A program made the translations under genes and the position numbers. This document shows positions 54,195-64,000 of a DNA stretch of 64,000 nt, piece after piece (the stretch's first letter is position 1; each line of letters opens with the position of its first letter). This DNA is from Photobacterium galatheae (lineage in GTDB: Bacteria > Pseudomonadota > Gammaproteobacteria > Enterobacterales > Vibrionaceae): assembly GCF_000695255.1 (NCBI RefSeq), contig NZ_JMIB01000010.1:1-64000 (forward strand), written 5' to 3'. The notes below the pieces were generated by a model. That model saw only the letters and a program-made list of their open reading frames with translations. It was not told the origin of the DNA and made no database searches.

Positions 54195-54817
54195 GCACGG
54201 TACTCAATGTTCATTACTTTTTCGATCCACTTTGCGGTTGGTGCTTCGGCGCCAGCCCGCTGATTGACCACCTGATCCAGCGTGATGACATTCAACTGAA
54301 TCTGCATCCGGGGGGCCTGTTCAACAGCCGGACCCTGAGTCCGGAAACCCGTCAGCACTTTCTGGAAAGTGATCAGAAAATTCATTCGATGAGTGGGGTT
54401 GAATTTGGCGCAGCCTATCAGGCGAAGATGCGTGATGCTGACAGTGTTGTGCTTGATTCGATGCTGCCGATTCGTGCTGTGCTTGCGGCTGAACAATGCG
54501 GGTACGCTGCCACCGAAATGCTCAAACGCATTCAGCTAGCGCATTATCAGCAGGGGAAAACCGTGCATGAGATTGAAGTACTTACGTCGCTTGCAGCAGA
54601 CATCGGGATTCCCGCTGATATCTGGAATGACGTGTTTGCACAGACAGACGAACAAAGCGATATCGCCAGCACCACAAACCTGATGCTGAAACAACATCTG
54701 CGTGGTTATCCATCAATGACCGTTGAAATCGACGGCCAATGGATCAGTGTTCCGGTACAGTCTTACTTTGGTAATCTGAAAGCCTGGGAGACGTTTTGGA
54801 ATCAGCTTTCACGGTAA
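54188..54817 (+). CDS. DsbA-family (FrnE-like) thiol oxidoreductase
   Basis: 209 residues, no signal peptide, so cytoplasmic. Thioredoxin fold with helical insert: HYFFDPLCGWCFGASPLIDHL carries the CGWC redox motif, and GYPSMTVEIDGQWI has the cis-proline loop (Pro after Tyr) late in the chain. FrnE-like proteins act as cytoplasmic disulfide isomerases or oxidoreductases. Translationally coupled to the MBL-fold gene and followed by a terminator. Confidence 0.9.
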   Translation: MVSTVLNVHYFFDPLCGWCFGASPLIDHLIQRDDIQLNLHPGGLFNSRTLSPETRQHFLESDQKIHSMSGVEFGAAYQAKMRDADSVVLDSMLPIRAVLAAEQCGYAATEMLKRIQLAHYQQGKTVHEIEVLTSLAADIGIPADIWNDVFAQTDEQSDIASTTNLMLKQHLRGYPSMTVEIDGQWISVPVQSYFGNLKAWETFWNQLSR

Positions 54818-54826
54818 GCCAGGATC

Positions 54827-54855
54827 AAAAAAGCCAGCGTTCAAAGCTGGCTTTT
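54827..54855 (+). terminator. Rho-independent terminator after the DsbA-like gene
   Basis: AAAAGCCAGC, loop GTTCAAA, GCTGGCTTTT. The A-run on the left gives a T-run on the minus strand, so it can also end the tRNA-Cys transcript. Confidence 0.88.
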
Positions 54856-54901
54856 CGTCTGACTTGCAGAACCAAAGCGAAGACATCGCTCTGGTGAAAT
54901 A

Positions 54902-54975
54902 TGGAGGCGCGTCCCGGAGTCGAACCGAGGTCCACGGATTTGCAATCCGCTGCATAGCCACTCTGCCAACGCGCC
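54902..54975 (-). tRNA. tRNA-Cys (GCA)
   Basis: 74 nt on the minus strand from GGCGCGT to an encoded CCA. Acceptor GGCGCGT/ACGCGCC, D-arm GCAGAGTGGCTATGC, anticodon stem CGGATT-GCA-AATCCG, T-arm with GGTTCGACTCC. The anticodon GCA reads cysteine codons. Single, away from other tRNAs; in E. coli tRNA-Cys is beside pgsA, here 6 kb away. Confidence 0.97.
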
Positions 54976-55175
54976 ATTTTGTGAGACCGCTTCATGTTGC
55001 CGCGGTACGGGTGCTAATTTACTGATTTTGAAATTTGAGTCAAACAAAAATTGTCATTTTTATTTCAGTTGCTTAAATTTTCACTCAACCAGTCAAAATG
55101 TACACCAAACTTGATTTGAAGCAGATAAAATAAGGGCTGGTCATAGACCAGCCCCAAATTTACATGGGTCTAAAA

Positions 55176-56309
55176 TTACGCGACTGACCACTGAGACAGC
55201 GAACGTTTGAAATCTTCATAGCCGAATTCATTCAGCTTCTGCACTTCACCATTCGCACGCTGGCAATAAATAGACGGCATTTTCAGGCCATTGAACCAAT
55301 TCAGCTTCACCATGGTATATCCGGCGCTGTCCATGATGTGCAGACGCTGGCCGATTTCCAGCGGCTGATCAAACTGAGTGACACAGAACTGATCGCCCGC
55401 CAGGCATGAACAACTGCCGATCACGTAACGGTGATCACCCTGCTCGCTCGCGCCGCGGACAGATGCCGGCTCATTGTAGATCAGGGTATCCAAACGGTGT
55501 GCTTCCGTTGCACTGTCCACAATCGCAGTTTTCAGCTCATTCTCAACGATATCGACCACAGTCACGACCAGATCGGTGGTTTGTGTGATGATGGCTTCGC
55601 CCGGCTCCAGATACAGCTGAACGTCATGCTTCTCAGAAAACGCTTTCAGGGCAGATGCCAGTTTCTCAACATCGTAACCCGGCCAGGTAAAGAACACACC
55701 ACCGCCCAGACTCACCCACTTGAGTTGATTCAGGTAAGGACCAAACTGCTCCGAAATTGCATCCAGCAGGCGCGTAAAAGCATCAACATCTTTGTTCTCA
55801 CAGTTCATGTGGAACATCACGCCATCAATGCTGCTGAATACATCTGGATTAATGTGATCAAACTGAACACCAAGACGCGAGAACTGACGTGCCGGATCCG
55901 CCAGATCCTGCCCCGCATAGCTCACACCCGGATTCAGGCGCAGGCCCAATTCAGCTTTGCCTTCCACCAGATGACGATAGGCAGCCAGTTGATTTTGCGA
56001 GTTAAAGATCATTTTGTCGCAGATATCCGCCACTTCTTTCACGTCATCTTCGCTGTAACCCACGCTATAAGCATGTGTTTCACCGCCGAAGGTGTCGTAA
56101 CCCAGCTTCACTTCAAACGGGCCACTGCTGGTGGTGCCGTCCAGGTACGGCTGAATGATGTCAAACACACCCCAGGTAGAGAAACATTTCAGGGCGAGAA
56201 CCAGCTTGGCGCCTGACAATTCTTTCAGTTTTTTGGCGATTTCAAGATTGTGGATCAGTTTGGACTCATCAATCATGAAATACGGTGTTTTCAATTCTGG
56301 ATGCTGCAT
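55176..56309 (-). CDS. nspC: Carboxynorspermidine decarboxylase
   Basis: 377 residues from ATG 56307-56309; a GTG three codons upstream (56318) is possible. PLP enzyme of the alanine-racemase fold that makes norspermidine from carboxynorspermidine, the last pathway step. [17 protein letters not shown] carries the PLP lysine, [31 protein letters not shown] and CSCLAGDQF with the catalytic Cys are intact. Norspermidine is a biofilm signal in vibrios. A strong hairpin precedes its start. Confidence 0.95.
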   Translation of the reverse strand: MQHPELKTPYFMIDESKLIHNLEIAKKLKELSGAKLVLALKCFSTWGVFDIIQPYLDGTTSSGPFEVKLGYDTFGGETHAYSVGYSEDDVKEVADICDKMIFNSQNQLAAYRHLVEGKAELGLRLNPGVSYAGQDLADPARQFSRLGVQFDHINPDVFSSIDGVMFHMNCENKDVDAFTRLLDAISEQFGPYLNQLKWVSLGGGVFFTWPGYDVEKLASALKAFSEKHDVQLYLEPGEAIITQTTDLVVTVVDIVENELKTAIVDSATEAHRLDTLIYNEPASVRGASEQGDHRYVIGSCSCLAGDQFCVTQFDQPLEIGQRLHIMDSAGYTMVKLNWFNGLKMPSIYCQRANGEVQKLNEFGYEDFKRSLSQWSVA

Positions 56310-56330
56310 AATCTTCACTTCTATTTAAAG

Positions 56331-56358
56331 AAGCCGATGTCGTTTCCGACATCGGCTT
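56331..56358 (-). other. Perfect 12-bp hairpin with GAAA loop between operon genes
   Basis: On the minus strand AAGCCGATGTCG, loop GAAA, CGACATCGGCTT, all paired. A GNRA loop closed by G-C is unusually stable. It lies 22 bases upstream of nspC and is followed by CTTTAAATAG, a weak T-run. It could attenuate or process the transcript and so set NspC level. Confidence 0.85.
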
Positions 56359-56389
56359 AATACTCATCAAATGAAATTCACAACCGTGA

Positions 56390-57634
56390 TTATTTCAGAA
56401 TGTTGATGTGTGGCTGACGAGGATCAAGCTCCTGAACATGCCAGTCCAGACCAATTTCCGGCATGGTTTCCAGGAATGGGTCCGGGTTCAGCTGCTCCAT
56501 ATTGAAGACGCCGGCATCCGCCCACTGTCCGCGGAAATACTGGAGTGCCGCCGTGATTGCAGGCACACCAGTGGTGTAAGCAATCGCCTGATGCTCAACA
56601 TCTTTATAAGCTACTTCGTGATCCGCGTTGTTATAAATAAACACACTGCGAGGCTCACCGGATTTCGTGCCCTGAACCCAAGTACCGATACAGGTTTTGC
56701 CTGTGTAACCCGGTGCGAGTGTTGTTGGATCTGGCAACATTGCTTTGAGCACTTTCAGTGGCTCAACCACAGTACCATCACCCAGCGTCACCGGATCCGG
56801 ACTCAGCAGGCCGATGTCACGCATACAGTTAAAGTAGTTCAGATAACGGTCACCAAAGCCCATCCAGAATTCAATGCGTTTTGCCGGGATGAACTCTTTC
56901 ATCGAACGCACTTCGTCGTGCGCCATGGAGTAAACTTTGTGGCTGCCGACCAGCGGGAAGTCAAATTCCATCATTCGAGTGTGACAAGGAACTTGCTTCC
57001 ACTCACCTTCTTCCCAGTAGAAAGAGTCGCCCTGAATTTCCAGCATGTTGGTTTCAGGATCGAAGTTGGTCGCAAATTTCTTACCGTGGTCGCCCGCGTT
57101 CACATCCATCACATCAATCGAATCAATCTCATCGAACAGATGCTTCACTGCATACGCAGCAAATACGCTGACCACGCCCGGATCGAAACCGGCACCCAGA
57201 ATTCCTGTAATGCCCGCTTCTTTAAATTTCTCGCGGAAAGCCCACTGAGGGTCATAGGCTTCTGGCACCTGCTGGCCTTCGCTGCACAGGTCTACCGCTA
57301 CTGAGGTATCCAAGTAGGACACTTTTGCCTGATAACAGGCTTCCATAATTGCAACGTTCACCCAAGGAGGACCAGCGTTAATGACGAGATCAGGCTGAAC
57401 CTCTTTGATCAGTGCCACCAGGGCATCGACATCATCTGCATCCACAGCACGCGCTTCAAGCTTCTTGCTTGGATCTTTCAGGTTGTTGCGACCCTTGATG
57501 GATTCAATGATCTGTTCGCACTTGTTCACAGTACGCGAAGCGATAGTGATATCACCTAACACATCATTGTTTTGAGCAGCTTTATGGGCAATTACCCAGC
57601 CCACACCCCCAGCACCGATTTGTAAAATTGCCAT
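56390..57634 (-). CDS. Carboxynorspermidine synthase (dehydrogenase)
   Basis: 414 residues from ATG 57632-57634; the open frame reaches 57685 but the family starts at MAILQIGAGGVGWVIAHKAAQ. Saccharopine-dehydrogenase-like NADPH enzyme that joins 1,3-diaminopropane and aspartate semialdehyde to carboxynorspermidine. Rossmann GAGGVG, VINAGPPWVNVAIMEAC, GAGFDPGVVSVFAAYAV and the C-terminal TGVPAITAALQYFRGQW are typical. Second gene of the operon. Confidence 0.94.
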   Translation of the reverse strand: MAILQIGAGGVGWVIAHKAAQNNDVLGDITIASRTVNKCEQIIESIKGRNNLKDPSKKLEARAVDADDVDALVALIKEVQPDLVINAGPPWVNVAIMEACYQAKVSYLDTSVAVDLCSEGQQVPEAYDPQWAFREKFKEAGITGILGAGFDPGVVSVFAAYAVKHLFDEIDSIDVMDVNAGDHGKKFATNFDPETNMLEIQGDSFYWEEGEWKQVPCHTRMMEFDFPLVGSHKVYSMAHDEVRSMKEFIPAKRIEFWMGFGDRYLNYFNCMRDIGLLSPDPVTLGDGTVVEPLKVLKAMLPDPTTLAPGYTGKTCIGTWVQGTKSGEPRSVFIYNNADHEVAYKDVEHQAIAYTTGVPAITAALQYFRGQWADAGVFNMEQLNPDPFLETMPEIGLDWHVQELDPRQPHINILK

Positions 57635-57703
57635 ATTAATAATTCCGTCTTCTTCAGATATATCATTGACTTGCCCCAGCCCCACTGAGGCAAGCCACGT
57701 TCA

Positions 57704-60589
57704 TCAGTCAACCAGTGAACAAGCAAGCTGGTTAACGTCATTCAGCAGATTCTCAAAGTCTGCCATGGTCAGGCATGGATTGAGAATCGTAAACTTCAGG
57801 GCACTCTTACCGTCAACCACGGTTTCGCCCAGAACAGCTACACCTCTAACTAAAGCTTCAAAGCGCAGCTTTTTGTTCAGTTTGTCCAGATCAGCACCTT
57901 CTGCACCCACAAAGCGGAACAGCACCGTCGACAACGCCGGATCAGCCAACAACTCAAACGCTTCAGACTGGTTCACCAGATCGGCAACCTGTTGTGTCTG
58001 TCCCAGCAGGTGATCGTACATCGCACCCAGTGCCTGTGTACCTACCGCTTGCATGGTCATCAGCACTTTCAAAGCATCAAAACGCTTGGTGGTTGCAATC
58101 GACTTGTCGACCAGGTTTGGTACAACATCGTCTTCACGGTTCAGGTAGTCTGCATGATGCAGCAGATACTTGAAGTTACTCTTGTCTTTAATGATCACTG
58201 CACCACAGCTGATTGGTTGATAAAACAGCTTGTGGAAGTCCACACTGATCGAGTCCGCACGTTCAATACCGTGCAGGCGTGTTTTATGACGGCTCAGAAT
58301 CAGCGCACCGCCGTAAGCACCGTCCACATGCAGCCACATATTGTGCTGTGCAGCGATATCTGCCAGACCGTCCAGATCATCAATCGCACCGTGATCCGTC
58401 GTTCCTGCAGTACCGACAACTGCGAATGGCATCAGGCCGTCACGTTTCAGTTCATCAATACGTGTCACCAGCGAAGCCAGCTTGATAGTACCGTCCGGAT
58501 GCGTGTCAACAGTTTCCACCGCATGTTCACCCAGCCCCATCAAAGACGCAGATTTCTGTACGGTGAAGTGAGATTTCTTCGAGCACAGAATACGCATCTT
58601 ACCCGCATACTCAGGCAGACCTTGTTTCTGGATGTTGTGGCCAGATTGATTGTCTGCAAACCAGTCACGTGCCAGCAACAGACCCATCAGGTTGCTTTGC
58701 GTCCCGCCGCTGGTGAAAACGCCATCGGCTTCTTGACCGTAACCATATACGCCGCACAGCCAGTCCACGACTTTCTGTTCAACAAAGGTTGCTGCCGTTG
58801 CCTGATCCCATGAATCCATCGACTGGTTCAGGGCCGCAATAAAGGCTTCAGCCGCGACCGCAGGAACCAGCGGTGGTGTATGCAGGTGCGCAATACAATT
58901 CGGGTGCTGAACCATAATTGAGTTCTTGGCAATCAGCTCACCCGCCTGATCAATCACAGCTTCCAGAGGCAATTGCTGATCAGTCAGTTCAATATTGTGA
59001 ATCAGGTTTTTCAGAACCTGTGGCTCCATACCCGAGTATGGCGCTGTTGTGCTTTCGAAGACTTGCTTCAGCACTTTCGTTGTCTGGTTCAGTGCCGCTT
59101 CGAACTGATCCGCACCACCTTCACCCGTCTGGATGAAGAAAGAACGCCACTTGTCAGCATCACTCACCACAGGTGCTTCAACGACTTTCGCTGGACCCGC
59201 AGTCGCGATGATCGCTTTGCTCAGGGCATCCAGTGCGAAATCGATCTGCTCGAGTGTGATGATCAATGGTGGCAGGAAACGCAACACAGAACCCTGACGG
59301 CCACCTTTCTCGATGATCAGACCACGTTCCAGCGCTGCACGCTGAATTTGCAGTGTCAGTTGTGGATCCGCTTCCGGCTCACCAAATTTATTCTTCTTGC
59401 CAGCCTTGACAATCTCAAGACCCAGCATCAGACCTTTACCACGAACTTCGCCGATACAGTCAACGTAAGACGCGATACGTTCCAGACCTTCACGCAGGTA
59501 CTGCCCAGCAACACGAGCGTGTTCAACCAGGTTGTCACGCTGAATAATTTCCAGCGCTTTGGCACCGGTCGCCATCGCCAGCTGATTGCCACGGAACGTA
59601 CCGGTATGCTCACCCGGACGCCAGGTATCTACAGATTTATCAAAAATCAGCAGAGACATTGGCAGACCGCCACCCACAGCTTTGGACAGGCACAGGATAT
59701 CCGGAGAAATACCAGATTCTTCAAAGGCAAAATTGTAGCCAGTTTTACCGATACCACACTGAATTTCATCGAAAATCAGCAAAATGCCATGTTCTTTGGT
59801 GATTCGGCGCAGTTCGCGCAGCCAGAATGCTGGCGCGGGAATCACACCCCCTTCGCCCTGGACCGGCTCAACAATAATGGCCGCTGGTTTCTGAACGCCG
59901 CTTTCGTCGTCGTGCAGCATACGCTCCAGATAGCGCAGGGTTTGTTTTGCACCTTCATCGCCACCCATACCAAACGGACAGCGCAGGCTGTAAGGGAAAG
60001 GTGCAAAGTGAACGTCTGCCATCAGACCCTGACGGCGAGCTTTGGTGTTCAAATTACCCATCATGGCCATGGTGCCGTTGGTCATCCCATGGTACGCGCC
60101 ATGGAATGCCATCATCACATTACGGCCAGTGGTTTGTTTTGCCAGCTTAATCGCTGCTTCAACAGCATCAGCACCAGATGGACCACAAAACTGAATTCGC
60201 GCATTCGCAGCGAACTCATCTGGCAGGAAATTCATCACTTCTTTGATGAACTTATCTTTCACAGGTGTGGTGATATCCAGCGTCTGATACGGGATGCCCG
60301 CATTCAGCTGATCAATGATTGTCTGGTTAATCTCAGGGTGGTTATAACCCAGAACCAGCGTACCTGCACCGGCCAGGCAGTCCAGGAAGACCTGACCTCG
60401 GCTGTCTTCAACCAATAGACCTGTTGCCTTTTGAATTGCAAGTGGCAGGCGACGTGGGTACGAACGCACTTCAGACTCATAATGCTCCTGACTCAGTAAC
60501 AACTCATCTGGGGTCAGGTCATAAATGTCATGAACAACAGGAACATTGGACGCATGCTTGACATCGTCTAAATCAAACACATTACTCAT
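57704..60589 (-). CDS. Fused diaminobutyrate aminotransferase / decarboxylase
   Basis: 961 residues. Residues 1 to about 460 are a class III aminotransferase that makes L-2,4-diaminobutyrate from aspartate semialdehyde: GAGTLVLGYNHPEI, CGPSGADAVEAAIKLAK, LLIFDEIQCGIGKTG and LSKAVGGGLP with PLP Lys303. Residues about 480-961 are a group II decarboxylase producing 1,3-diaminopropane: VFTSGGTQSNLMGLL, WLHVDGAYGGALILS and SVDFHKLFYQPISCG with PLP Lys787. Most bacteria use two proteins; the fusion is a Vibrionaceae trait. First gene of the norspermidine operon, with the product passing to the next enzyme. Confidence 0.96.
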   Translation of the reverse strand: MSNVFDLDDVKHASNVPVVHDIYDLTPDELLLSQEHYESEVRSYPRRLPLAIQKATGLLVEDSRGQVFLDCLAGAGTLVLGYNHPEINQTIIDQLNAGIPYQTLDITTPVKDKFIKEVMNFLPDEFAANARIQFCGPSGADAVEAAIKLAKQTTGRNVMMAFHGAYHGMTNGTMAMMGNLNTKARRQGLMADVHFAPFPYSLRCPFGMGGDEGAKQTLRYLERMLHDDESGVQKPAAIIVEPVQGEGGVIPAPAFWLRELRRITKEHGILLIFDEIQCGIGKTGYNFAFEESGISPDILCLSKAVGGGLPMSLLIFDKSVDTWRPGEHTGTFRGNQLAMATGAKALEIIQRDNLVEHARVAGQYLREGLERIASYVDCIGEVRGKGLMLGLEIVKAGKKNKFGEPEADPQLTLQIQRAALERGLIIEKGGRQGSVLRFLPPLIITLEQIDFALDALSKAIIATAGPAKVVEAPVVSDADKWRSFFIQTGEGGADQFEAALNQTTKVLKQVFESTTAPYSGMEPQVLKNLIHNIELTDQQLPLEAVIDQAGELIAKNSIMVQHPNCIAHLHTPPLVPAVAAEAFIAALNQSMDSWDQATAATFVEQKVVDWLCGVYGYGQEADGVFTSGGTQSNLMGLLLARDWFADNQSGHNIQKQGLPEYAGKMRILCSKKSHFTVQKSASLMGLGEHAVETVDTHPDGTIKLASLVTRIDELKRDGLMPFAVVGTAGTTDHGAIDDLDGLADIAAQHNMWLHVDGAYGGALILSRHKTRLHGIERADSISVDFHKLFYQPISCGAVIIKDKSNFKYLLHHADYLNREDDVVPNLVDKSIATTKRFDALKVLMTMQAVGTQALGAMYDHLLGQTQQVADLVNQSEAFELLADPALSTVLFRFVGAEGADLDKLNKKLRFEALVRGVAVLGETVVDGKSALKFTILNPCLTMADFENLLNDVNQLACSLVD

Positions 60590-61090
60590 TGGTTTTTAAT
60601 CCAAAATAGTGAAGTCCACCGAAGGTGGTACTTTTGAGTATAAAAGACATTGGTAAGTCAATGACTTACCGGGAACGCGTCACACAGCACGCAACGAATC
60701 ATCACAGCAACATAGATCGCTGTTTTTGAATAGAAGGCAGCTGCGACAAGGTGATCGGACGATCAAGGTTCAGTAATAATACTGCAGTTGGGTAAGACAA
60801 AGCTGATTCGGGTCAGAGACGTTAAAATATTCACAGTTGGGTTCCTTCAATGATGCGCTTGCTTTACTGCGCAAGACAGCATGATTAATGCCCTTCTACT
60901 GACAGCGCCAATCGCCGGCAGTACCTACGGATCGTCAACATGCAATCAGCCTGAATTCATGGTGACGGATGTGTCTCAGATATGTTGCCCCCTGAGATTG
61001 CGCGAAAAATAACATACTGGGCTTTTCATTGCCAAGCAGAATTTATGATTGATTAAAAAAATTCATTCTCATCTTACATTTTCAAACAAA
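60590..61090. other. Upstream region of the norspermidine operon, no gene
   Basis: 500 bp. Next to the operon start a small hairpin (GTACCACC TTC GGTGGAC on the minus strand, about 60614-60632) lies in the likely 5' leader. The rest has no gene, repeat or named riboswitch that I can recognise. Confidence 0.5.
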
Positions 61091-61116
61091 ACAAAAGCGG
61101 CCTTGGCCGCTTTTGT
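61091..61116 (-). terminator. Rho-independent terminator of pgsA
   Basis: ACAAAAGCGGCC and GGCCGCTTTTGT pair perfectly around TT; TTTTGTTTG follows on the minus strand. 24 bp past the pgsA stop. Confidence 0.88.
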
Positions 61117-61139
61117 GTCAAACCCAGGTGATTGTTCTG

Positions 61140-61697
61140 TCACATATTGTCAGGATGGAGCAAATCACCTTTTGCTGCTTTTAAATACAAGTACATCGAC
61201 CAGTAAGTCAAAATTGTCGCAATGTAGAGCGCAACAAAGCCGATTGTTTCAAGGAATGGATTAGGATGCCAGAGCAGCATCACCAGTGCGAACATCTGCG
61301 CAGCGGTTTTCACCTTACCGACCCAGGACACAGAGATACTTGAACGTTTACCCAGTTCAGCCATCCATTCCCGCAATGCTGAAATGATGATTTCTCGTCC
61401 AATCATGGTCATTGCCGGAATCGACACCCAGACGGAGTGGTAATTTTCTGTCACCAGCACTAAAGCCGTTGCAACCATCACCTTATCTGCAACCGGGTCA
61501 ATAAATGCACCGAATCGAGACGTCTGGTTCAGTTTGCGGGCCAGATAACCGTCAAACCAATCGGTAACCCCTGCAATCGTGAAGATCAGAGCTGTCGCAA
61601 ACGGTGACCATTCGTAAGGCAGGTAAAAGGTAATCACGAAAAATGGGATGAGCACCAGCCGGACAAAGCTCAGGATATTTGGAATTGTTAAGCGCAT
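61140..61697 (-). CDS. pgsA: Phosphatidylglycerophosphate synthase
   Basis: 185 residues from ATG 61695-61697; upstream codons to 61781 are not family-like. Makes phosphatidylglycerol phosphate from CDP-diacylglycerol at the inner membrane. The CDP-alcohol phosphotransferase motif [27 protein letters not shown] has all its Asp residues, and the start [18 protein letters not shown] is standard. Lies after uvrC as in E. coli. Confidence 0.96.
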   Translation of the reverse strand: MRLTIPNILSFVRLVLIPFFVITFYLPYEWSPFATALIFTIAGVTDWFDGYLARKLNQTSRFGAFIDPVADKVMVATALVLVTENYHSVWVSIPAMTMIGREIIISALREWMAELGKRSSISVSWVGKVKTAAQMFALVMLLWHPNPFLETIGFVALYIATILTYWSMYLYLKAAKGDLLHPDNM

Positions 61698-61783
61698 ATT
61701 GTTTGTTCTTATGTTATCGGAATCAGTCTGATTGCCACGGACAGCCTTCTCGCCGGCAAACAGATGCTTAGGGTGCCGCAAAG

Positions 61784-63619
61784 CTAGCCATGTTGCAATG
61801 CGTCATAAATTTTTTCCGCCAGAGATCGGCTAATACCCGGCACTTTTTCGATTTCTTCCCTGCTTGCGCGTTTCAGCTCCTGCAATCCCCCCATGTATTT
61901 CAGCAATGCCTGACGACGCTTCGGCCCAATCCCCTCGATATCTTCAAGCGTACTGCGTTTACGCACTTTTCCCCGCTGTGCTCTGTGGCCACTGATTGCA
62001 TGATCATGGCTCTCATCACGAATGTGCTGAATCAGGTGCAAGGCAGGTGAATCACTGGGTAACGAAAATTCCTCTCCCGTCACCAGCAACAGTGTTTCCA
62101 GCCCCGGCTTCCGCGTGGTTCCCTTAGCAACACCGACCAGTAATGGACGTTTTGGCCAGTCACCGGTGAGCGGACTAACCACATCATGCGCCCGGGACAA
62201 CTGCCCTTTCCCACCGTCAATGAAAATAATATCGGGGATCTTCTCCGGATCCAGTTGTTTGCCGTAACGGCGATTCAGTGCCTGCCCCATGGCTGCATAA
62301 TCATCCCCGCCGGTAATTCCCGTGATATTGAATCGCCGGTATTCTTGCCTGAGCGGCCCTTCCTGATTGAACACCACACAGGAAGCCACTGTTTTTTCGC
62401 CCATGGTATGGCTAATGTCAAAGCATTCCATCCGGGAAAGTGAATCCAGTCCCAAGGTTTCTCGAAGTTCCGTGACACGCTGATGCACTGTCATCTTGTG
62501 ATTGAGCTGGCTGGTTAACGCGGTCAGTGCATTGGTCTGAGCCAGTTTCAGATAACGGGCACGATAACTTCTGACTTGTGAACGCAGTTCGACCTTGCGT
62601 CCTGCCACTTCAGACAGCGCAGCAGATAAACTGGCCTGTTCATCCCCTAAAGATTCACCCAGTAAGATGACAGACGGAATCACCCGCCCTTCCGCTTGAT
62701 TGAAATAGTACTGACTGATGAAACTGGTGATGACTTCGGTCATATCCGTATCCGTCGGCATACGGGGGAAATAACTCCGGCTGCCCAGTACCTTGCCCTG
62801 CCGGATGAACAACGCATGAATACAGGCAATCCCTTTATCCTGGGCAATCCCAATCACATCCAGATCATCTTCGTTGTCCTGACTGACAAACTGCTGCTCC
62901 TGTACACGGCGCAGCGCCTGAATCTGATCCCGGTATCGCGCTGCTTTTTCAAACGCCAATTGCGAACTTGCCACTTCCATTTTATCGACCAGTGTATTAA
63001 TCACCTGACGATCTTTCCCTTGCAGAAACAGTCGCACAAAATTCACCTGCTCCGTGTATTCTTCATCACTGACGAGTCCTTTCACACAAGGGCCAAGGCA
63101 ACGTCCGATCTGGTACATCAGGCAGGGACGACTCCGGTTGGCATAGACCGAATCTTCACACTGGCGTATCGGGAAAACTTTCTGAAGCAAATGGAGGCTT
63201 TGGCGAACAGCGCCTGAATCCGGATAAGGGCCGAAATATTCACCCTTGCGTTTTTTCGCCCCGCGATGAACAGACAATCTGGGATGATGTTGTCCGCTCA
63301 GGAAAATATAGGGATACGATTTATCGTCACGCAGCAAAACATTGTACTTGGGCAAATACTGCTTGATGTAGTTGTGCTCAAGGAGCAGGGCTTCGGTTTC
63401 GGTGTGCGTCACCGTGACGTCAATCTTGCAAATATTACGAACCAGTGCGCGCGTTTTTTCACTGGAAACCTGTATACGGAAATAACTCGACAGTCGTTTC
63501 TTCAGGTCTTTTGCTTTCCCCACATAAATGACTTCCCCAACCTGATCGTACATCCGATATACGCCAGGTTGGTGAGTCACTGATTTCAGGAAACTTTTTG
63601 CATCAAAAGTGTCGGACAC
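61784..63619 (-). CDS. uvrC: Excinuclease ABC subunit C
   Basis: 611 residues from a GTG start at 63617-63619 that shares its G with the uvrY stop (TAGTG). Makes both incisions in nucleotide excision repair. GIY-YIG nuclease at 18-50 ([29 protein letters not shown]), UVR motif ([29 protein letters not shown]), an RNase H-like nuclease core ([31 protein letters not shown]) and a C-terminal double helix-hairpin-helix. Confidence 0.97.
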   Translation of the reverse strand: MSDTFDAKSFLKSVTHQPGVYRMYDQVGEVIYVGKAKDLKKRLSSYFRIQVSSEKTRALVRNICKIDVTVTHTETEALLLEHNYIKQYLPKYNVLLRDDKSYPYIFLSGQHHPRLSVHRGAKKRKGEYFGPYPDSGAVRQSLHLLQKVFPIRQCEDSVYANRSRPCLMYQIGRCLGPCVKGLVSDEEYTEQVNFVRLFLQGKDRQVINTLVDKMEVASSQLAFEKAARYRDQIQALRRVQEQQFVSQDNEDDLDVIGIAQDKGIACIHALFIRQGKVLGSRSYFPRMPTDTDMTEVITSFISQYYFNQAEGRVIPSVILLGESLGDEQASLSAALSEVAGRKVELRSQVRSYRARYLKLAQTNALTALTSQLNHKMTVHQRVTELRETLGLDSLSRMECFDISHTMGEKTVASCVVFNQEGPLRQEYRRFNITGITGGDDYAAMGQALNRRYGKQLDPEKIPDIIFIDGGKGQLSRAHDVVSPLTGDWPKRPLLVGVAKGTTRKPGLETLLLVTGEEFSLPSDSPALHLIQHIRDESHDHAISGHRAQRGKVRKRSTLEDIEGIGPKRRQALLKYMGGLQELKRASREEIEKVPGISRSLAEKIYDALQHG

Positions 63620-64000
63620 TACAACGTCTCTGTGTCTAGCATTCCATGACGAATTGCGAGATGGGTCAGTTCAACATCACCACTGATATCCAGCTTGTTA
63701 AACAACCGATAGCGGTAACTGTTGACTGTTTTCGGGCTCAGATTCAGCTGTTCTGAAATTTCAGTCACTTTCTGACCCTTGGTAATCATCATCATGATTT
63801 GTAACTCACGCTCAGACAAATCTTTAAAGGGATTTTCTGAGTTTGAAGCAAACTGACTCAAAGCCATTTGCTGTGCAATTTCCGGCGAAATATAACGCTG
63901 ACCGCTATTCACCGTGCGAATAGCATTCACCATCTCATCGGCTCCTGCGCCTTTCGTCAGATATCCACACGCGCCGGCCTGCATCACTTTCGTCGGGAAT
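63619..64000 (-). CDS. uvrY: Response regulator UvrY/GacA, C-terminal part
   Basis: Open to the right edge; about 126 residues are visible, the N-terminal receiver half with the phosphorylated Asp lies outside. The visible part has the end of the receiver domain ([29 protein letters not shown]) and a LuxR-type helix-turn-helix ([43 protein letters not shown]). With BarA it controls Csr small RNAs. Partner order uvrY-uvrC-pgsA is conserved in gammaproteobacteria. Confidence 0.95.
   Translation of the reverse strand, partial: FPTKVMQAGACGYLTKGAGADEMVNAIRTVNSGQRYISPEIAQQMALSQFASNSENPFKDLSERELQIMMMITKGQKVTEISEQLNLSPKTVNSYRYRLFNKLDISGDVELTHLAIRHGMLDTETL

Noticed and set aside
58973-60418. Plus-strand open frame of 481 codons opposite the aminotransferase/decarboxylase fusion
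   Set aside because: Antisense shadow; no family resemblance and no ribosome binding site.
1-64000. CRISPR array, prophage or large insertion sequence
   Set aside because: No regularly spaced repeats, no phage structural or integrase genes; only a transposase tail at the left edge.

Overview
The window looks like chromosomal DNA from a marine gammaproteobacterium of the family Vibrionaceae, most likely Photobacterium. Evidence is the carboxynorspermidine pathway with a fused aminotransferase/decarboxylase, a compact lateral-type flagellar cluster, a chitinase, a cytochrome bo3 (cyo) operon, the yccA-tusE-acyP-rlmI neighbourhood and the uvrY-uvrC-pgsA order. Genus assignment is inference from gene content and protein sequence style, not from a database search.

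Layout. 1-4450 is an accessory, repeat-rich stretch: the 3' end of a REP-associated (Y1/RAYT-like) transposase, three unrelated cassette-like genes all on the minus strand (one a putative reader-plus-nuclease protein), two ~300 bp direct repeats and many GTGTCTGTCCC motifs. 4452-6438 holds small membrane or zinc-ribbon proteins of unknown role. 6757-19149 is a flagellar locus: flgBCDEFGHIJKL plus a flagellin-like protein on the minus strand, divergent from flgA-flgM-flgN and a lytic transglycosylase on the plus strand. Short FlgK, FlgL and FlgJ, divergent flgB/flgA and no cheV/cheR point to a lateral (swarming) rather than a polar system. FlgJ lacks a muramidase domain and the co-transcribed lytic transglycosylase may supply that activity.

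19322-24985 carries an orphan AapJ-like solute-binding lipoprotein with a coiled coil, yccA, tusE, acyP, a chemoreceptor and rlmI. An exactly 127-bp ERIC element follows. 25265-29986 is cyoABCDE (minus). Then come a TSUP permease, a secreted GH18 chitinase, an L,D-transpeptidase-like protein, alanine dehydrogenase and several single genes (2-oxoglutarate oxygenase, lipase-like hydrolase, transglutaminase-like protein).

40507-49531 is a glyoxylate-use locus: a GntR/FCD regulator, a gcl-hyi-glxR-glycerate kinase operon that turns glyoxylate into 2-phosphoglycerate, divergent malate synthase and a GlcG-like protein. Palindromes of the form ATTGTATACAAT lie in front of gntR, gcl and malate synthase, at two sites with no gene, and in front of the distant TSUP gene; together they define a candidate local regulon. 

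49586-54817 has a small membrane protein, a PAS-GGDEF-EAL protein with a degenerate cyclase site, and a LysR regulator divergent from a metallo-beta-lactamase-fold protein lacking its metal-binding histidines, coupled to a DsbA-family protein. tRNA-Cys is at 54902-54975. 55176-60589 is the norspermidine operon (dat/ddc fusion, carboxynorspermidine dehydrogenase, nspC) with a perfect GAAA-loop hairpin in front of nspC. The window ends in pgsA, uvrC and the C-terminal part of uvrY. Everything outside 1-6440 reads as ordinary chromosome; no CRISPR array, prophage or integrase gene is visible.
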